A stretch of DNA of 26,591 nucleotides from Cyanobacteria bacterium HKST-UBA02. GTDB taxonomy: Bacteria; Cyanobacteriota; Vampirovibrionia; Obscuribacterales; Obscuribacteraceae. Location: NCBI GenBank assembly GCA_020431945.1, contig JAGQHH010000427.1:1-26591 (forward strand), in the 5' to 3' direction. The position numbers and the translations under genes were made by a program. The number at the start of each line of letters is the position of its first letter. The first letter of the stretch is position 1. This document shows positions 7,648-15,831 of this stretch, in pieces. The notes under the pieces were generated by a model that worked only from the letters and a program-made list of their open reading frames with translations, searched no databases and was not told the origin of the DNA.

Positions 7648-9603
7648 ATGGAGCTTTTTGACCCAGACGAGTTTTTCAATCAGCAAGAGATCGCCGGCCG
7701 CTATCAGCTAAAGGAGAAACTCGGGGAAGGCGGGCTTGGCGTGGTCTATTCGGTCCATGACCGGACCCTGGATCGGATAGTGGCGATAAAAGTGTTGAAA
7801 GCCGAGGTGAGCGAAGAGCTTGCCGTGCGTTTTCAACGGGAGGCGAAGGCGGCTGCCCGGCTGCAGCAGGCTAATATTCTCCAGGTCCTGGACTTCGGGG
7901 TGGCTGGCAACTACCTCTATCTGGTCATGGAGCTGGTGGAAGGGCGGAGCCTTGCCGATCTGATCGAGGAGCGGCAGTTTCTCGAATGGAAAGAGGCTGC
8001 ACCGCTCTTTGTCCAGATCTGTGACGGTATGGCCAATGCTCACTACAACGGTATCTATCATCGCGATCTCAAGCCCAGCAATATCATGCTGGTGGACGGC
8101 GAAGACGGCGAGACCCTGGTCAAGATCGTCGACTTCGGGCTGGCCAAGAGCGCCGAGGGCGATCAGTCTCTGACCAGGGAAGGGGCCGGCATCGGATCGC
8201 CTCTCTATATGTCACCGGAGCAGGCCGAGGGCAAGAATGTCGACGAACGTGCCGATATTTATTCGATGGGCTGTCTCATGTACGAAACCCTTGCTGGAGA
8301 GCCCCCTTTTATGGGAGCCACGGCTGTTGAGACGATCATGAAACAGGTGAGCGAGGCACCGGTTCCTCTATCTGAAAAATCCGGTAGGACCTTTCCTGAT
8401 GCCGTAGAAGATTGTGTGCGCACCTGTATCCAGAAGGAGCCGTCTAAGAGATTCAAGCATTTCGGTCTTCTCAAGGACGCCATCGAAGCGGTGCCGATTC
8501 AGGCGCCCGAGACCAGATCCGAGTCCAGTTTTATTCCGGAGAGCGCCAGCAATACCAAACCCAGGATCATCGCCATAGCCACCACGATTCTAGCTGCGCT
8601 TTTCTGCTTTTTCGCCTACAATCTGATGACCTCCGATGCACCGGAAGTGGTGCCGAAAAAAGAGAATTCTCCGCAGGACCCTTTCGTCAATCCGATATCA
8701 GAGAAGATCGAGGGCGACCCTAAGACCGTGGCCAAAAGGCTTTTTGATGTGCGCGATCTAGAAACCGGTGTGCGAGTCAAGGGTGGGATGGGCACGATCA
8801 ATGACCAGAATCTGGAACTCCTCCTGGCGCATCCCGATATGAGCGGAGTAGAGTCCATACGGAATCTGGACGTCAAAAGAACAATGATCACTGGAGAGAC
8901 TTTCGATCGTCTCCAGGGTCTTGCGATCAGTGAGGTGAGGGTGGGTTACTGTCCCCTCACCGATAAGGGACTTGCTGTCATTGCGCGGTCGAAAGGTCTT
9001 CGGCAGCTCTATCTGGAGAATAATGACTCGCTTTCGAAAGATGCTTTGAAAGGTCTCGGTCAATGCCCGAGTCTCCTCTATCTGGAGGTTTCTGGAAAGC
9101 AGCTGGATGATTGCTCCATAACCGATCTGGGAGCTCTGAAACATCTACTCTATCTAAAGTTCATCGAATTGAAGCTCGGTAAGTCGGCTCTCAAGACAGT
9201 CAGCGGACTTCCCAGGCTGGCGACGATCAACTTCAGAAAATGCGAGTTCGCGCCCGGTTCCCTTTCCTTCCTTTCAAGATGCAAGAATCTGGAAAGAGTT
9301 ACTTTCGAGCTATCGGTACTCGATGCGGGTACGCTCACGGATCTACTGAAGATCCCGGTCAAGAGCATCTTGCTCGATCGAACCGAAGTGGAGCCCGGTG
9401 TCGACCTTCTTGACCTTGCGAAGGTGCCCGGCCTGGAAGAGGTAGACATCGCCCAATGCAAGGGTGTGACCAGAGCCATGCTCGTGGCTCTGCGAAAGGC
9501 GGGGCTAAGGGTGAAATTCAAACCCCTTATCACAAGGGAGGATAAGGATCCTTTCGGTCTCGAGGAGCTGAGCAAGTCCAAGATGCTCGGTCCTCAAGAA
9601 TGA
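7648..9603 (+). CDS. Ser/Thr protein kinase with single TM and C-terminal LRR region
   Basis: This 651-residue kinase starts at the ATG at 7648, because upstream codons in the same frame run back through the divergent gene. Kinase motifs are GEGGLGVV (26-33), Lys48, HRDLKPSN (138-145), DFG (162-164) and SPE (189-191). A proline/serine-rich linker leads to one membrane helix (about 306-326), then a C-terminal half with repeated LxxLxLxxN-like units (IRNLDVKRT, LRQLYLENN, LLYLEVSGK, LLYLKFIEL, LEEVDIAQC), giving an LRR sensor region on the far side of the membrane. This is the receptor-kinase layout: cytoplasmic kinase and external LRR. It is divergent from the seven-gene run with the other kinase, which hints at common control. 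Confidence 0.9.
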   Translation: MELFDPDEFFNQQEIAGRYQLKEKLGEGGLGVVYSVHDRTLDRIVAIKVLKAEVSEELAVRFQREAKAAARLQQANILQVLDFGVAGNYLYLVMELVEGRSLADLIEERQFLEWKEAAPLFVQICDGMANAHYNGIYHRDLKPSNIMLVDGEDGETLVKIVDFGLAKSAEGDQSLTREGAGIGSPLYMSPEQAEGKNVDERADIYSMGCLMYETLAGEPPFMGATAVETIMKQVSEAPVPLSEKSGRTFPDAVEDCVRTCIQKEPSKRFKHFGLLKDAIEAVPIQAPETRSESSFIPESASNTKPRIIAIATTILAALFCFFAYNLMTSDAPEVVPKKENSPQDPFVNPISEKIEGDPKTVAKRLFDVRDLETGVRVKGGMGTINDQNLELLLAHPDMSGVESIRNLDVKRTMITGETFDRLQGLAISEVRVGYCPLTDKGLAVIARSKGLRQLYLENNDSLSKDALKGLGQCPSLLYLEVSGKQLDDCSITDLGALKHLLYLKFIELKLGKSALKTVSGLPRLATINFRKCEFAPGSLSFLSRCKNLERVTFELSVLDAGTLTDLLKIPVKSILLDRTEVEPGVDLLDLAKVPGLEEVDIAQCKGVTRAMLVALRKAGLRVKFKPLITREDKDPFGLEELSKSKMLGPQE

Positions 9604-9621
9604 GATCCCTGGTCGCTGGCT

Positions 9622-10173
9622 TCAGGGCTCTATAGATTCGAGGAAGCGTTTGACCAGCGAATTGGACTCGTCGCCATTGTCGATCTTCACCCAGATCAAG
9701 ACGTCTGGATTTATGTAGAACTGATTGATACTGAATTCGTTGCCTACGTTCATCCTGTATTGCTGGCCGAGACCTTTGTCCACTCCCAGGTCCTTTATAT
9801 ACTCGAGATGGAACGGCAGATTCTGCCCCGCCAGGTTGGCGCGCAGCTGATCGAGGCAGTGGGCCTCGAAGAGTTCCAGGGCATCGGCATCGGCTGTGCC
9901 GGGAGGGATTATGTCCGTGAGATTGTCCTTTCTGGGCCAGACCCCTATCTGTATCTTGTTGTTGGCGGTGTCCATACCGGTGGTGGACTCGTACATCAAG
10001 TAGCCTTCTCGCTCCGGGTGTCCCACCGGCTCGGGCAGCTCGAAGCTTGTCTTGGTTCCTTCCGGTTTTATAGTGGTCCAGCCGTCCGAGCCTCCGCAGG
10101 CACAGGTTACCGTGGAGACGAGCAATACAGCTGCAGCCAGACCCAGAAATCTTCTTCGCATGGACACGCGCAA
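9622..10173 (-). CDS. Small putative exported protein or lipoprotein
   Basis: This is up to 183 residues. The N-terminus is basic (RRRF), followed by a hydrophobic segment ending VTCACGGSDG, which looks like a signal peptide with a nearby cysteine. The lipobox is not canonical, so lipid attachment is uncertain. The mature part is a compact alpha/beta domain (strands such as IQIGVWPRKDN and NQFYINPDVLIWVKI) with no motif I can name. The longest frame uses TTG at 10173. A GTG at 10167 has AGAGG seven bases upstream and is the likelier start, and an ATG lies at 10161. A TATAAA -10 box lies just upstream. The gene is divergent from the NCS1 permease. Function is unknown. Confidence 0.65.
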   Translation of the reverse strand: MRVSMRRRFLGLAAAVLLVSTVTCACGGSDGWTTIKPEGTKTSFELPEPVGHPEREGYLMYESTTGMDTANNKIQIGVWPRKDNLTDIIPPGTADADALELFEAHCLDQLRANLAGQNLPFHLEYIKDLGVDKGLGQQYRMNVGNEFSINQFYINPDVLIWVKIDNGDESNSLVKRFLESIEP

Positions 10174-10196
10174 ACCTCTTGAAAACTCTGTCCATT

Positions 10197-10222
10197 TTTA
10201 TACAAAGAGGCGAAAAGGTCAA
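10197..10222 (-). promoter_or_regulatory. Candidate promoter for the small exported protein
   Basis: On the minus strand, TATAAA (10202 to 10197) is a 5/6 match to a -10 box and TTGACC (10222 to 10217) is a 5/6 match to a -35. The spacer is only 14 nt, shorter than the usual 16-18, so the -35 assignment is doubtful. Initiation near 10190 would leave a short leader with the AAGAGGT ribosome site. Confidence 0.3.
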
Positions 10223-10323
10223 AGATTGTATTGCGGCGGGTTTCGCCTCCAGGTCCGGAATCGCCCACAGGGGCGTGTTCTGCTAACATTAGGCTTGCTT
10301 AGCATATTAGGCCGGTTAAAGAC

Positions 10324-11790
10324 TTGGAAATACTCGAGCACGAAGATGGCAGGGTCGAAATGGTGGCGGATGGCGCCCTTGTCGCCAGCCCGCTCTATAA
10401 CGAGGACCTGGCGCCGGTCCCGGTAACGGGCCGGGTCTGGACTACCTACAACTATGCCGCCCTCTGGATGAGCATGTCGGCCTGCATCCCGACTTATATG
10501 CTGGCTTCCGGATTGATCGCTGCCGGCATGAGCTGGTGGCAGGCTCTCTTTACTATCTTTCTGGGCAATGTCATCGTGCTGGTGCCGATTCTGCTCAATT
10601 CACATCCCGGCACCAAATATGGTATCCCTTTTCCGGTTTTCGCCCGGGCGGCATATGGAACCAGCGGCTCCAATCTGGCGGCTCTCATGCGTGCCGTGGT
10701 GGGCTGCGGGTGGTTCGGCATCCAGGCCTGGATCGGCGGGACCGCCCTGCACAGCTTTTTCGGAGCCTTGATCCCCGGCTTCGACGGGCTTCTGGGACCG
10801 GCGATATTCGGTCACACACCCATGGCCTGGCTCTCCTTCCTGCTTTTCTGGGGGATTAATATCCTGGTTGTTTTCCGGGGCATGGACCTGGTCAGAAAGC
10901 TCGCCGGTCTGGCGGCGCCTTTTGTTTTCGTGATGACCGCGGCGCTCACCGTCTGGGCCGTCAACAATGCTCACGGGCTCGGCAATATCCTCGATCAGCC
11001 CTTCAAGCTCAAGAGCCTTTCCCAGTTCATGCCGGTCTTCATACCATCTCTTTCGGCTATGATCGGCTTCTGGGCGACCCTGTCCCTGAACATGCCTGAT
11101 TTCACGAGATTCGGCAAGAGCCAGAAAGAGCAGATGCTCGGTCAGGTGGTGGCGCTTCCCCTGGCTATGACGACTTATGCCGGGATGGGGGTCCTGGTCA
11201 CTTCGGCGGCGATCTTGATATTCCCCGGGGTAGCGATGTCGGAGCTCTGGGACCCGGTCAAACTGGTCGGTCATTTCGACAATCAGCTATTCGTGGCGGT
11301 GGCGATGTTCACCATCGCGGTTGCCACTCTCTGTGTCAATATCGCCGCCAATGTGGTATCACCTGCCAACGATTTCGCCAATGCTTTTCCGAAATATATC
11401 TCTTTTCGCACCGGCGGTCTGATCACCGGCTTCGTGGGAATCCTGATGCAGCCCTGGCGTCTTCTCGCCGACGCCTCTTCCTATATCTTCTCCTGGTTGC
11501 AGGGCTATAGCGGCGGTCTGGGCTCCATAGCCGGTGTGCTGATCGTCGACTACTGGCTGGTGCGCAAGCGCCGCCTCTTTCTTCCGGATCTCTACAGAGA
11601 GCAAGGCGAGTATCGATTCCGGAGCGGCTGGAATCCGAGAGCGGTGCTTGCCACCGTAGCTGGTTGCGCCGCCGCCTGGATCGGACTACTGGTCCCGCCC
11701 CTGGCCTTTCTCTACGAATATGCGTGGTTCGTCGGATTCGGCGTTTCGGCTCTGGTCTACTATGCCCTTATGGCATCAGAGTCCAGGTAG
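10324..11790 (+). CDS. NCS1-family nucleobase/hydantoin-type cation symporter
   Basis: This 488-residue polytopic inner-membrane protein has about 12 hydrophobic segments, the usual size and topology of nucleobase:cation symporter-1 proteins (CodB, Mhp1, PucI types). Family-typical stretches are visible: LYNEDLAPVP at 24-33, the TM1 region TYNYAALWMSMSACIPTYML, SHPGTKYGIPFPVFARAAYG at 93-112, the GWFGIQAWIGG helix at 129-139, and NDFANAFPKYISFRTGGLI near 350. It probably imports a purine, pyrimidine, hydantoin or related compound with Na+ or H+; the substrate cannot be chosen from sequence. The start is TTG at 10324 with only a weak ribosome site; ATG at 10360 is an alternative. No catabolic gene is adjacent. 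The 3' end overlaps the opposing hydrolase by 15 nt. Confidence 0.92.
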   Translation: MEILEHEDGRVEMVADGALVASPLYNEDLAPVPVTGRVWTTYNYAALWMSMSACIPTYMLASGLIAAGMSWWQALFTIFLGNVIVLVPILLNSHPGTKYGIPFPVFARAAYGTSGSNLAALMRAVVGCGWFGIQAWIGGTALHSFFGALIPGFDGLLGPAIFGHTPMAWLSFLLFWGINILVVFRGMDLVRKLAGLAAPFVFVMTAALTVWAVNNAHGLGNILDQPFKLKSLSQFMPVFIPSLSAMIGFWATLSLNMPDFTRFGKSQKEQMLGQVVALPLAMTTYAGMGVLVTSAAILIFPGVAMSELWDPVKLVGHFDNQLFVAVAMFTIAVATLCVNIAANVVSPANDFANAFPKYISFRTGGLITGFVGILMQPWRLLADASSYIFSWLQGYSGGLGSIAGVLIVDYWLVRKRRLFLPDLYREQGEYRFRSGWNPRAVLATVAGCAAAWIGLLVPPLAFLYEYAWFVGFGVSALVYYALMASESR

Positions 11791-12873
11791 CTTTTTCTCC
11801 GCCCTGGTCACCGAGAGCATGGGCTTGTTGGCTCCGGACAGTTTGATCAGCCTGTCTACCCGAAGCTTGTCTTTGCCTTCCAGGCGGCTCCTGTCCAGCA
11901 CCACCAGGCGGGTTTTGAGGGCTTCCTTTCCGGAGAGCACTTGATTCTTGACGAAGGAGAGCATCACATCGGTCACTTTGGGTGAGAGCTGGCCTTCTTC
12001 GAGCATCAGATGCTCGGAGTCGCAGGAGAGCAGGAATTGTTTCTGGGGGCTCTTGATCATCGAAAACAATCTGGCGGTGCCGCTAGCCTTGGCAAGATTG
12101 TCTTTGAAGCCCTGCATGACCATCATCGGGGTATTTTCGATCTTCTCGCCGTAGCTAGGCGTCTGCTTGATGAAGCGATAATAGTTGTAGGCTTCCCCGA
12201 GGCTGAGCTTGAGTTTGATGTTGTCGTCGGGATTGGTGGTCCAGGTCCGTATCAGCGTCGGGCTGGTAGTAGCCTGTCTCATCACTGATTTCGCAGCGAA
12301 GCCCGGTGCCGGCAGGACCAGGTCGCCGAGCCCTTTCATGGTTATGCGTTTGAGCTTGTAGAGCTGCCAGGCCGGTGCCGAGACTACCGCTCCGTCCACC
12401 AGTTCCGGGACCTCCGATACGGTCTTCATGGTGATGGCACCACCCATGGATTCCCCGAACAGGACGATCTTTCTTCCCGGCGATCGGTGCCTGAGAAACG
12501 TCAGAAATTTCTTCAAGTCATCGACGCTCGTTTCCATGTCCATACGATTGAAACCGGGACGGCGGCGCTCCGGACCGAAGCCGCGTACCTCCAGCGAATA
12601 GACGTCATAGCCGCGCCGGGACATGACTTTGCCGAAGTCTTCGAAGGCACCGGCAGAGAGCCCCAGGGCGTGTACGCAGACGAAAGTAGTATTATTGCCG
12701 GTGCTGCCTTTCCAGTGCAGGGTGGACAGACCGCCTTCCAGGTTTTCCACTGCCGGGACCCCTGCCGGCGCGGATTTCGCCGCCCTGACAACAGGACTGA
12801 CCCCGGCACCTGTGATCAATGCTGTTGCCAGGGCAATTAGCATTGTTCGGCTGGAAAGGGCTCGGGGATACAT
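11776..12873 (-). CDS. Exported alpha/beta hydrolase (lysophospholipase/monoacylglycerol lipase-like)
   Basis: This is a 365-residue serine hydrolase. A signal peptide or anchor spans about residues 10-32. The fold shows the oxyanion strand VCVHALGLSAG (65-75), nucleophile elbow GESMGG with Ser142, a probable acid Asp258 in MQGFKDNLA, and His288 in CDSEHLML, a complete catalytic triad. The lid region between about 165 and 245 is rich in basic and aromatic residues. Family knowledge points to lysophospholipid, monoacylglycerol or other ester substrates in the envelope. The C-terminal 60 residues extend past the usual fold. The ATG at 12873 has no clear ribosome site; a second in-frame ATG at 12843 would shorten the signal region. 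The end overlaps the permease gene in opposite orientation. Confidence 0.85.
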   Translation of the reverse strand: MYPRALSSRTMLIALATALITGAGVSPVVRAAKSAPAGVPAVENLEGGLSTLHWKGSTGNNTTFVCVHALGLSAGAFEDFGKVMSRRGYDVYSLEVRGFGPERRRPGFNRMDMETSVDDLKKFLTFLRHRSPGRKIVLFGESMGGAITMKTVSEVPELVDGAVVSAPAWQLYKLKRITMKGLGDLVLPAPGFAAKSVMRQATTSPTLIRTWTTNPDDNIKLKLSLGEAYNYYRFIKQTPSYGEKIENTPMMVMQGFKDNLAKASGTARLFSMIKSPQKQFLLSCDSEHLMLEEGQLSPKVTDVMLSFVKNQVLSGKEALKTRLVVLDRSRLEGKDKLRVDRLIKLSGANKPMLSVTRAEKKLPGL

Positions 12874-12918
12874 GCGGCTGCCGTGATATCGAAGGTAGTG
12901 GCTCTATATGAAACGGAT

Positions 12919-12938
12919 CTCACCGGGGCGCCGGTGAG
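12919..12938. repeat. GC-rich perfect hairpin between hydrolase and DUF2252 genes
   Basis: CTCACCGG and CCGGTGAG form a perfect 8-bp stem around a GGCG tetraloop. It lies about 100 nt past the stop of the DUF2252 gene and 46 nt upstream of the hydrolase start. On the minus strand only a short GTTT stretch follows, so it may be a weak terminator for DUF2252 or a leader structure for the hydrolase. Confidence 0.5.
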
Positions 12939-12964
12939 TGCAAGTCTCCATATATTGCTTTATA

Positions 12965-12986
12965 CCCAATTTCGCCGGAAATTAGG
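12965..12986. repeat. Second hairpin in the same gap
   Basis: AATTTC (12968-12973) and GAAATT (12978-12983) pair around a GCCG loop, and the flanking CC and GG extend the stem past one mismatch. It sits 30 nt from the GC-rich hairpin. No poly-T follows on either strand. The two together suggest a structured intergenic RNA in the minus-strand transcript. Confidence 0.4.
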
Positions 12987-13039
12987 TGAAATCCAGAACT
13001 TAGAGACGAATCATGAGAGCATTCTTCAGTTCGCTTCGC

Positions 13040-14467
13040 TCAGTCGGACTCCGGATCGAACTGAGCTTCGATCTTGCCCTTTTTGATCGCACTGGTGAAT
13101 TCTTCGAAATCGGCTTCCATCTGGTCGGCATATTCAACGGCAAAACTTGCGATGGCTTGATCGAATACCGCATCTTCGCCCAGGTAGCCGCTGATCATAG
13201 TGGCATCGCCGGTGCGGGCATGGGCTCTGGCGAGGATGTGACCCATGACCTTGGCGATGGCCAGCATCTGGTCTTCGTCCCAGAGATCCGGCTCGGGCTT
13301 GATTTTCATGTCTCGCAATTGCCTGATGTAGAAATTGCGTCCATCGTCGAACTTGGTCCAACCCAGGAAAATATCGGTGGCGCTCTGGATGATGCGCTGG
13401 CCGGCCACCACGCGCTGTCCGTGATTCTCGAAAGTGCTCTTGCCGGCGTAGGGCTCCAGGACCGACTCCCTTGCCTCCTTGATTTGCAGGATCAGGGGCT
13501 CATCATCCGGAGCCAGCATGAGAGCAACGCCGCAGAGGGTGCCGACACTGCCGATGCCCACCACCTTGATGGCGGCGTCCCGGAGCCGGTAACGGTCGAA
13601 GAGGCGTTGCTTGTCCTCCTGGAGCGATGACTTATAGACCTCCAGAGCTTTGCTTATCTGGTCGAAAAACTTCTTCTGCTTGTCCTTCTCGTAATGATAG
13701 AGAAAAGGCGCGTTGTCCCGGAAAGTATACGAGCCGTCCTTTTCCTGGGTCATGCGTGGGAAATGGTAGTCCTGGATGGAGCGTTTCTTGGCTTTTTTGA
13801 GCTTCTCCTTGCGGCGTTTCTGGAGCTCCGGGTCGCCTGTCTTTTCGATAACGCTCATCCAGTCGAGCTTGGCATACCAGATATCGAGGATGCTCATCTT
13901 CGAGAACTCGAAGATTTTCTTCCGGTATGCCCGGGTGACCGCCTCGGCGGCGTCCTGGGCGGTTTTCGGCTTGAAGCCTCTTTCTCTGGCAAGCAGGACG
14001 AAGCTCACCGCCAGGCGCTTGAGGTCCCATTCCCAGGGAGCCGGCAGGGTCTCGTCGAAATCATTGAGGTCGAATATGACATTGCGCTCCGGAGTGGCGA
14101 AAGCGCCGAAATTGAGGAGGTGGCAGTCACCGCAGACCTGTACCCTGATCCCGGTGTGGGCGACGGTGCCAAGGTCCATGGCCATGAGGGCGGCGGAACC
14201 CCGGAAAAAGGTGAAAGGGGTGACGCTCATACGCCCGTAGCGGATCGGGGTCAGCTCGGTGAGCCTGCCCTGGTTCGACTGCTCCAGGACCTTTATGGGG
14301 TCCTCCCGGTCTGCAGGGGCTTTCCAGCCGGCATGGTTCTCCCGGGGAAATGCTTCCCGGAGAGTCTGGCCCCTCAGACGTCTGTCGTCCCGGGGCGAAA
14401 TGGTGTTGTCGTGGAGAAATGCCGTCTCCACTGTGGTAGAGGTCTTTTTCTTGTCGCTGTCAGCCAT
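13040..14467 (-). CDS. DUF2252 family protein
   Basis: This is 475 residues counted from the ATG at 14467, chosen because GAGGG lies five bases upstream; a GTG two codons earlier is less likely. DUF2252 hallmarks are visible in the first half: RYGRMSVTPFTFFRGSAALM, GDCHLLNFGAF, FDLNDFDETLPAPWEWDLKRLA. The conserved GD(C)HxxN and DFDE resemble the catalytic and metal-binding positions of kinase-fold aminoglycoside phosphotransferase-like enzymes. The family's biochemical role is not established. There is no signal peptide or membrane segment, so it is cytosolic. It is co-directional with the LOG gene, about 67 nt downstream. Function is unknown; a small-molecule kinase is the natural guess. 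Confidence 0.9.
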   Translation of the reverse strand: MADSDKKKTSTTVETAFLHDNTISPRDDRRLRGQTLREAFPRENHAGWKAPADREDPIKVLEQSNQGRLTELTPIRYGRMSVTPFTFFRGSAALMAMDLGTVAHTGIRVQVCGDCHLLNFGAFATPERNVIFDLNDFDETLPAPWEWDLKRLAVSFVLLARERGFKPKTAQDAAEAVTRAYRKKIFEFSKMSILDIWYAKLDWMSVIEKTGDPELQKRRKEKLKKAKKRSIQDYHFPRMTQEKDGSYTFRDNAPFLYHYEKDKQKKFFDQISKALEVYKSSLQEDKQRLFDRYRLRDAAIKVVGIGSVGTLCGVALMLAPDDEPLILQIKEARESVLEPYAGKSTFENHGQRVVAGQRIIQSATDIFLGWTKFDDGRNFYIRQLRDMKIKPEPDLWDEDQMLAIAKVMGHILARAHARTGDATMISGYLGEDAVFDQAIASFAVEYADQMEADFEEFTSAIKKGKIEAQFDPESD

Positions 14468-14534
14468 GGCCACCCTCTTTTTTGCGAACCTGCCTGATCA
14501 GGTCATACCACCTTGAAGAGGGCCTATAAACAAG

Positions 14535-15287
14535 TTATGTCCCGTGTTTCAGCCACCTTTCACGGTGGGCGGCGATAAGCTCGAGAGCCTCGCCGGAGGA
14601 CGATACACAGGTCGGGATTGAGATATCCACGGGGCTTGCCAGCTCCAGATCGGTGAGCATGGACTGAGCCGCCCATTCGACAAGCTCTCTCCACATGTCG
14701 CCGATGAGAATCAGGGGGGTGTCATAGAGACGTCTCACCTGGAGGAGTTGCCAGACCATGGAGAGCTCCAGGAGAGTTCCGATTCCTCCAGGAACCACGA
14801 TGAAAGCATCGGACATGATCATGAAATGGTGGAGTCGGGAGAAAAAGGTCTTGTGCATATAGGCCTTGCCCACGAAGGGGTTGGCGTTCTGCTCGAAGGG
14901 CAGGTCTACCCGGATGCCGATGGAGCGGTCCGAGGCATGACCGTGCACCGAAGCTGCTCCCTCATTGGCTGCCTGCATGAGACCGGGTCCCCCACCGGTT
15001 ATGATGCCGCATCCCATTTCGGTGAGGCTGGCTCCGAGCTTGCGGACACGATCGTAAGCCCTGGTTTCGGGCTTTATTCTCGCTGAACCGAATATGGTGA
15101 CAAGATAGTCTTCCTTCTTGGTGCGTTGCAGCCTGGTCAGCTCGTTTACAGCTTCCCAGAGATTGCCCACTGCCGACACGAGCACTTCTGATACTTGCTC
15201 TTCTTCCGAGAGAAGCACCGCATCGGTGCGGCCGGGCCTGGAATTTTCAGTAGTCATAGGAGTTTCCAATACCTTGTTTTCTTTCAT
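14535..15287 (-). CDS. LOG family protein (TIGR00730-type nucleotide 5'-monophosphate phosphoribohydrolase)
   Basis: This 250-residue Rossmann-like protein has the family signatures GGGPGLMQAANEGA and PGGIGTLLELSMVWQLLQ (the PGGxGTxxE active-site loop), plus VTIFGSARI near residue 63. LOG proteins hydrolyse the N-glycosidic bond of cytokinin riboside or other nucleoside 5'-monophosphates, releasing ribose 5-phosphate; bacterial members probably act in nucleotide salvage. The N-terminal 50 residues extend beyond the shortest members. ATG at 15287 is adopted; an in-frame ATG at 15257 is possible. A perfect TATAAT at 15304-15299 lies just upstream, giving a very short leader. It is divergent from the EF-hand gene over 41 nt. 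Confidence 0.9.
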   Translation of the reverse strand: MKENKVLETPMTTENSRPGRTDAVLLSEEEQVSEVLVSAVGNLWEAVNELTRLQRTKKEDYLVTIFGSARIKPETRAYDRVRKLGASLTEMGCGIITGGGPGLMQAANEGAASVHGHASDRSIGIRVDLPFEQNANPFVGKAYMHKTFFSRLHHFMIMSDAFIVVPGGIGTLLELSMVWQLLQVRRLYDTPLILIGDMWRELVEWAAQSMLTDLELASPVDISIPTCVSSSGEALELIAAHRERWLKHGT

Positions 15288-15293
15288 CTTTCA

Positions 15294-15322
15294 GGTGAAT
15301 TATAGAGTAGCCGTTCTAAAAT
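15294..15322. promoter_or_regulatory. Compact divergent promoter region (LOG / EF-hand genes)
   Basis: On the minus strand, TATAAT (15304 to 15299) is a perfect -10 box; about 18 nt further upstream AAGACT is a weak -35 that overlaps the opposite gene's start region. On the plus strand, TAAAAT (15317-15322) is a 5/6 -10 box ending six bases before the ATG at 15329. Both transcripts would start within a few bases of their start codons, and the two polymerase sites overlap and should compete. Confidence 0.45.
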
Positions 15323-15328
15323 AGTCTT

Positions 15329-15790
15329 ATGACCGAGCTATCACGACAGGAGCAGGCGGCACGCCGGGCCCTCGAAGACATCCGCTTTCTGATCGAAACC
15401 GGGTCGGAGGGCTCCGGAGACGGCGAGGGCGCCGAGACCGGCCTGGACGGCCGGCAGATCATCGACCTGCTCACCGGCAATTTCAACAAGCTAGACAAGA
15501 ACGGCGACGGTATCTCCAGGGACGAGCTCACTACCGCTCTCATGTATCCTCAATCGTTTCACGCTGATGAGTACGAGATGCTCAAGCTGGTGGCTAAATA
15601 TTTCGACACCATTATAAACATGGTGGATGATGAGCCGGGGGAGGAGCTCCGCATTACCCGCGCCGATGTGGAGGTCCTGGGCCAGTTCCTGGTACATTCC
15701 GGCATGAGCCTCGCCGAGCTTCACCGGTGGTGCTCGATGGAGCAGACCGTGGAGGACTCTGTGGGCCCGCCCCCGATGACCTGGGAGTAG
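15329..15790 (+). CDS. EF-hand-like protein with an 11-residue loop
   Basis: This 153-residue acidic soluble protein has no signal peptide. An EF-hand is visible at 45-72: helix IIDLLTGNFNKL, loop DKNGDGISRDE starting at Asp56, then helix LTTALMY. The loop has one residue fewer than the canonical DxNGDGxIxxxE, so Asp56, Asn58 and Asp60 are present but the distal Glu66 is at position 11, not 12. A second, degenerate site may lie around 113-127 (DDEPGEELRITRADVE). Calcium sensing is the family role, but this loop may bind weakly or not at all. The ATG has no ribosome site and sits six bases after a TAAAAT box, which suggests a leaderless transcript. It is followed 134 nt later by the 447-residue protein. 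Confidence 0.75.
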   Translation: MTELSRQEQAARRALEDIRFLIETGSEGSGDGEGAETGLDGRQIIDLLTGNFNKLDKNGDGISRDELTTALMYPQSFHADEYEMLKLVAKYFDTIINMVDDEPGEELRITRADVEVLGQFLVHSGMSLAELHRWCSMEQTVEDSVGPPPMTWE

Positions 15791-15831
15791 GCTCTTCGTA
15801 ATTCCCCCATGCAAGCCGCGTCAGGGGTACA

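Noticed and set aside
9601..9630. Intrinsic terminator after the LRR kinase (CCCTG ... CAGGG)
   Set aside because: The 5-bp stem has an 11-nt loop and no T-run on either strand, and it extends into the opposite gene.
13027..13063. CAGTTCG/CGAACTG inverted repeat spanning the DUF2252 stop as a terminator
   Set aside because: The loop is 23 nt, half of it is coding, and no U-tract follows.
14491..14500. CCTGATCAGG palindrome upstream of DUF2252 as an operator
   Set aside because: A single 10-bp palindrome is expected by chance at this scale, and it is not paired with a convincing promoter.
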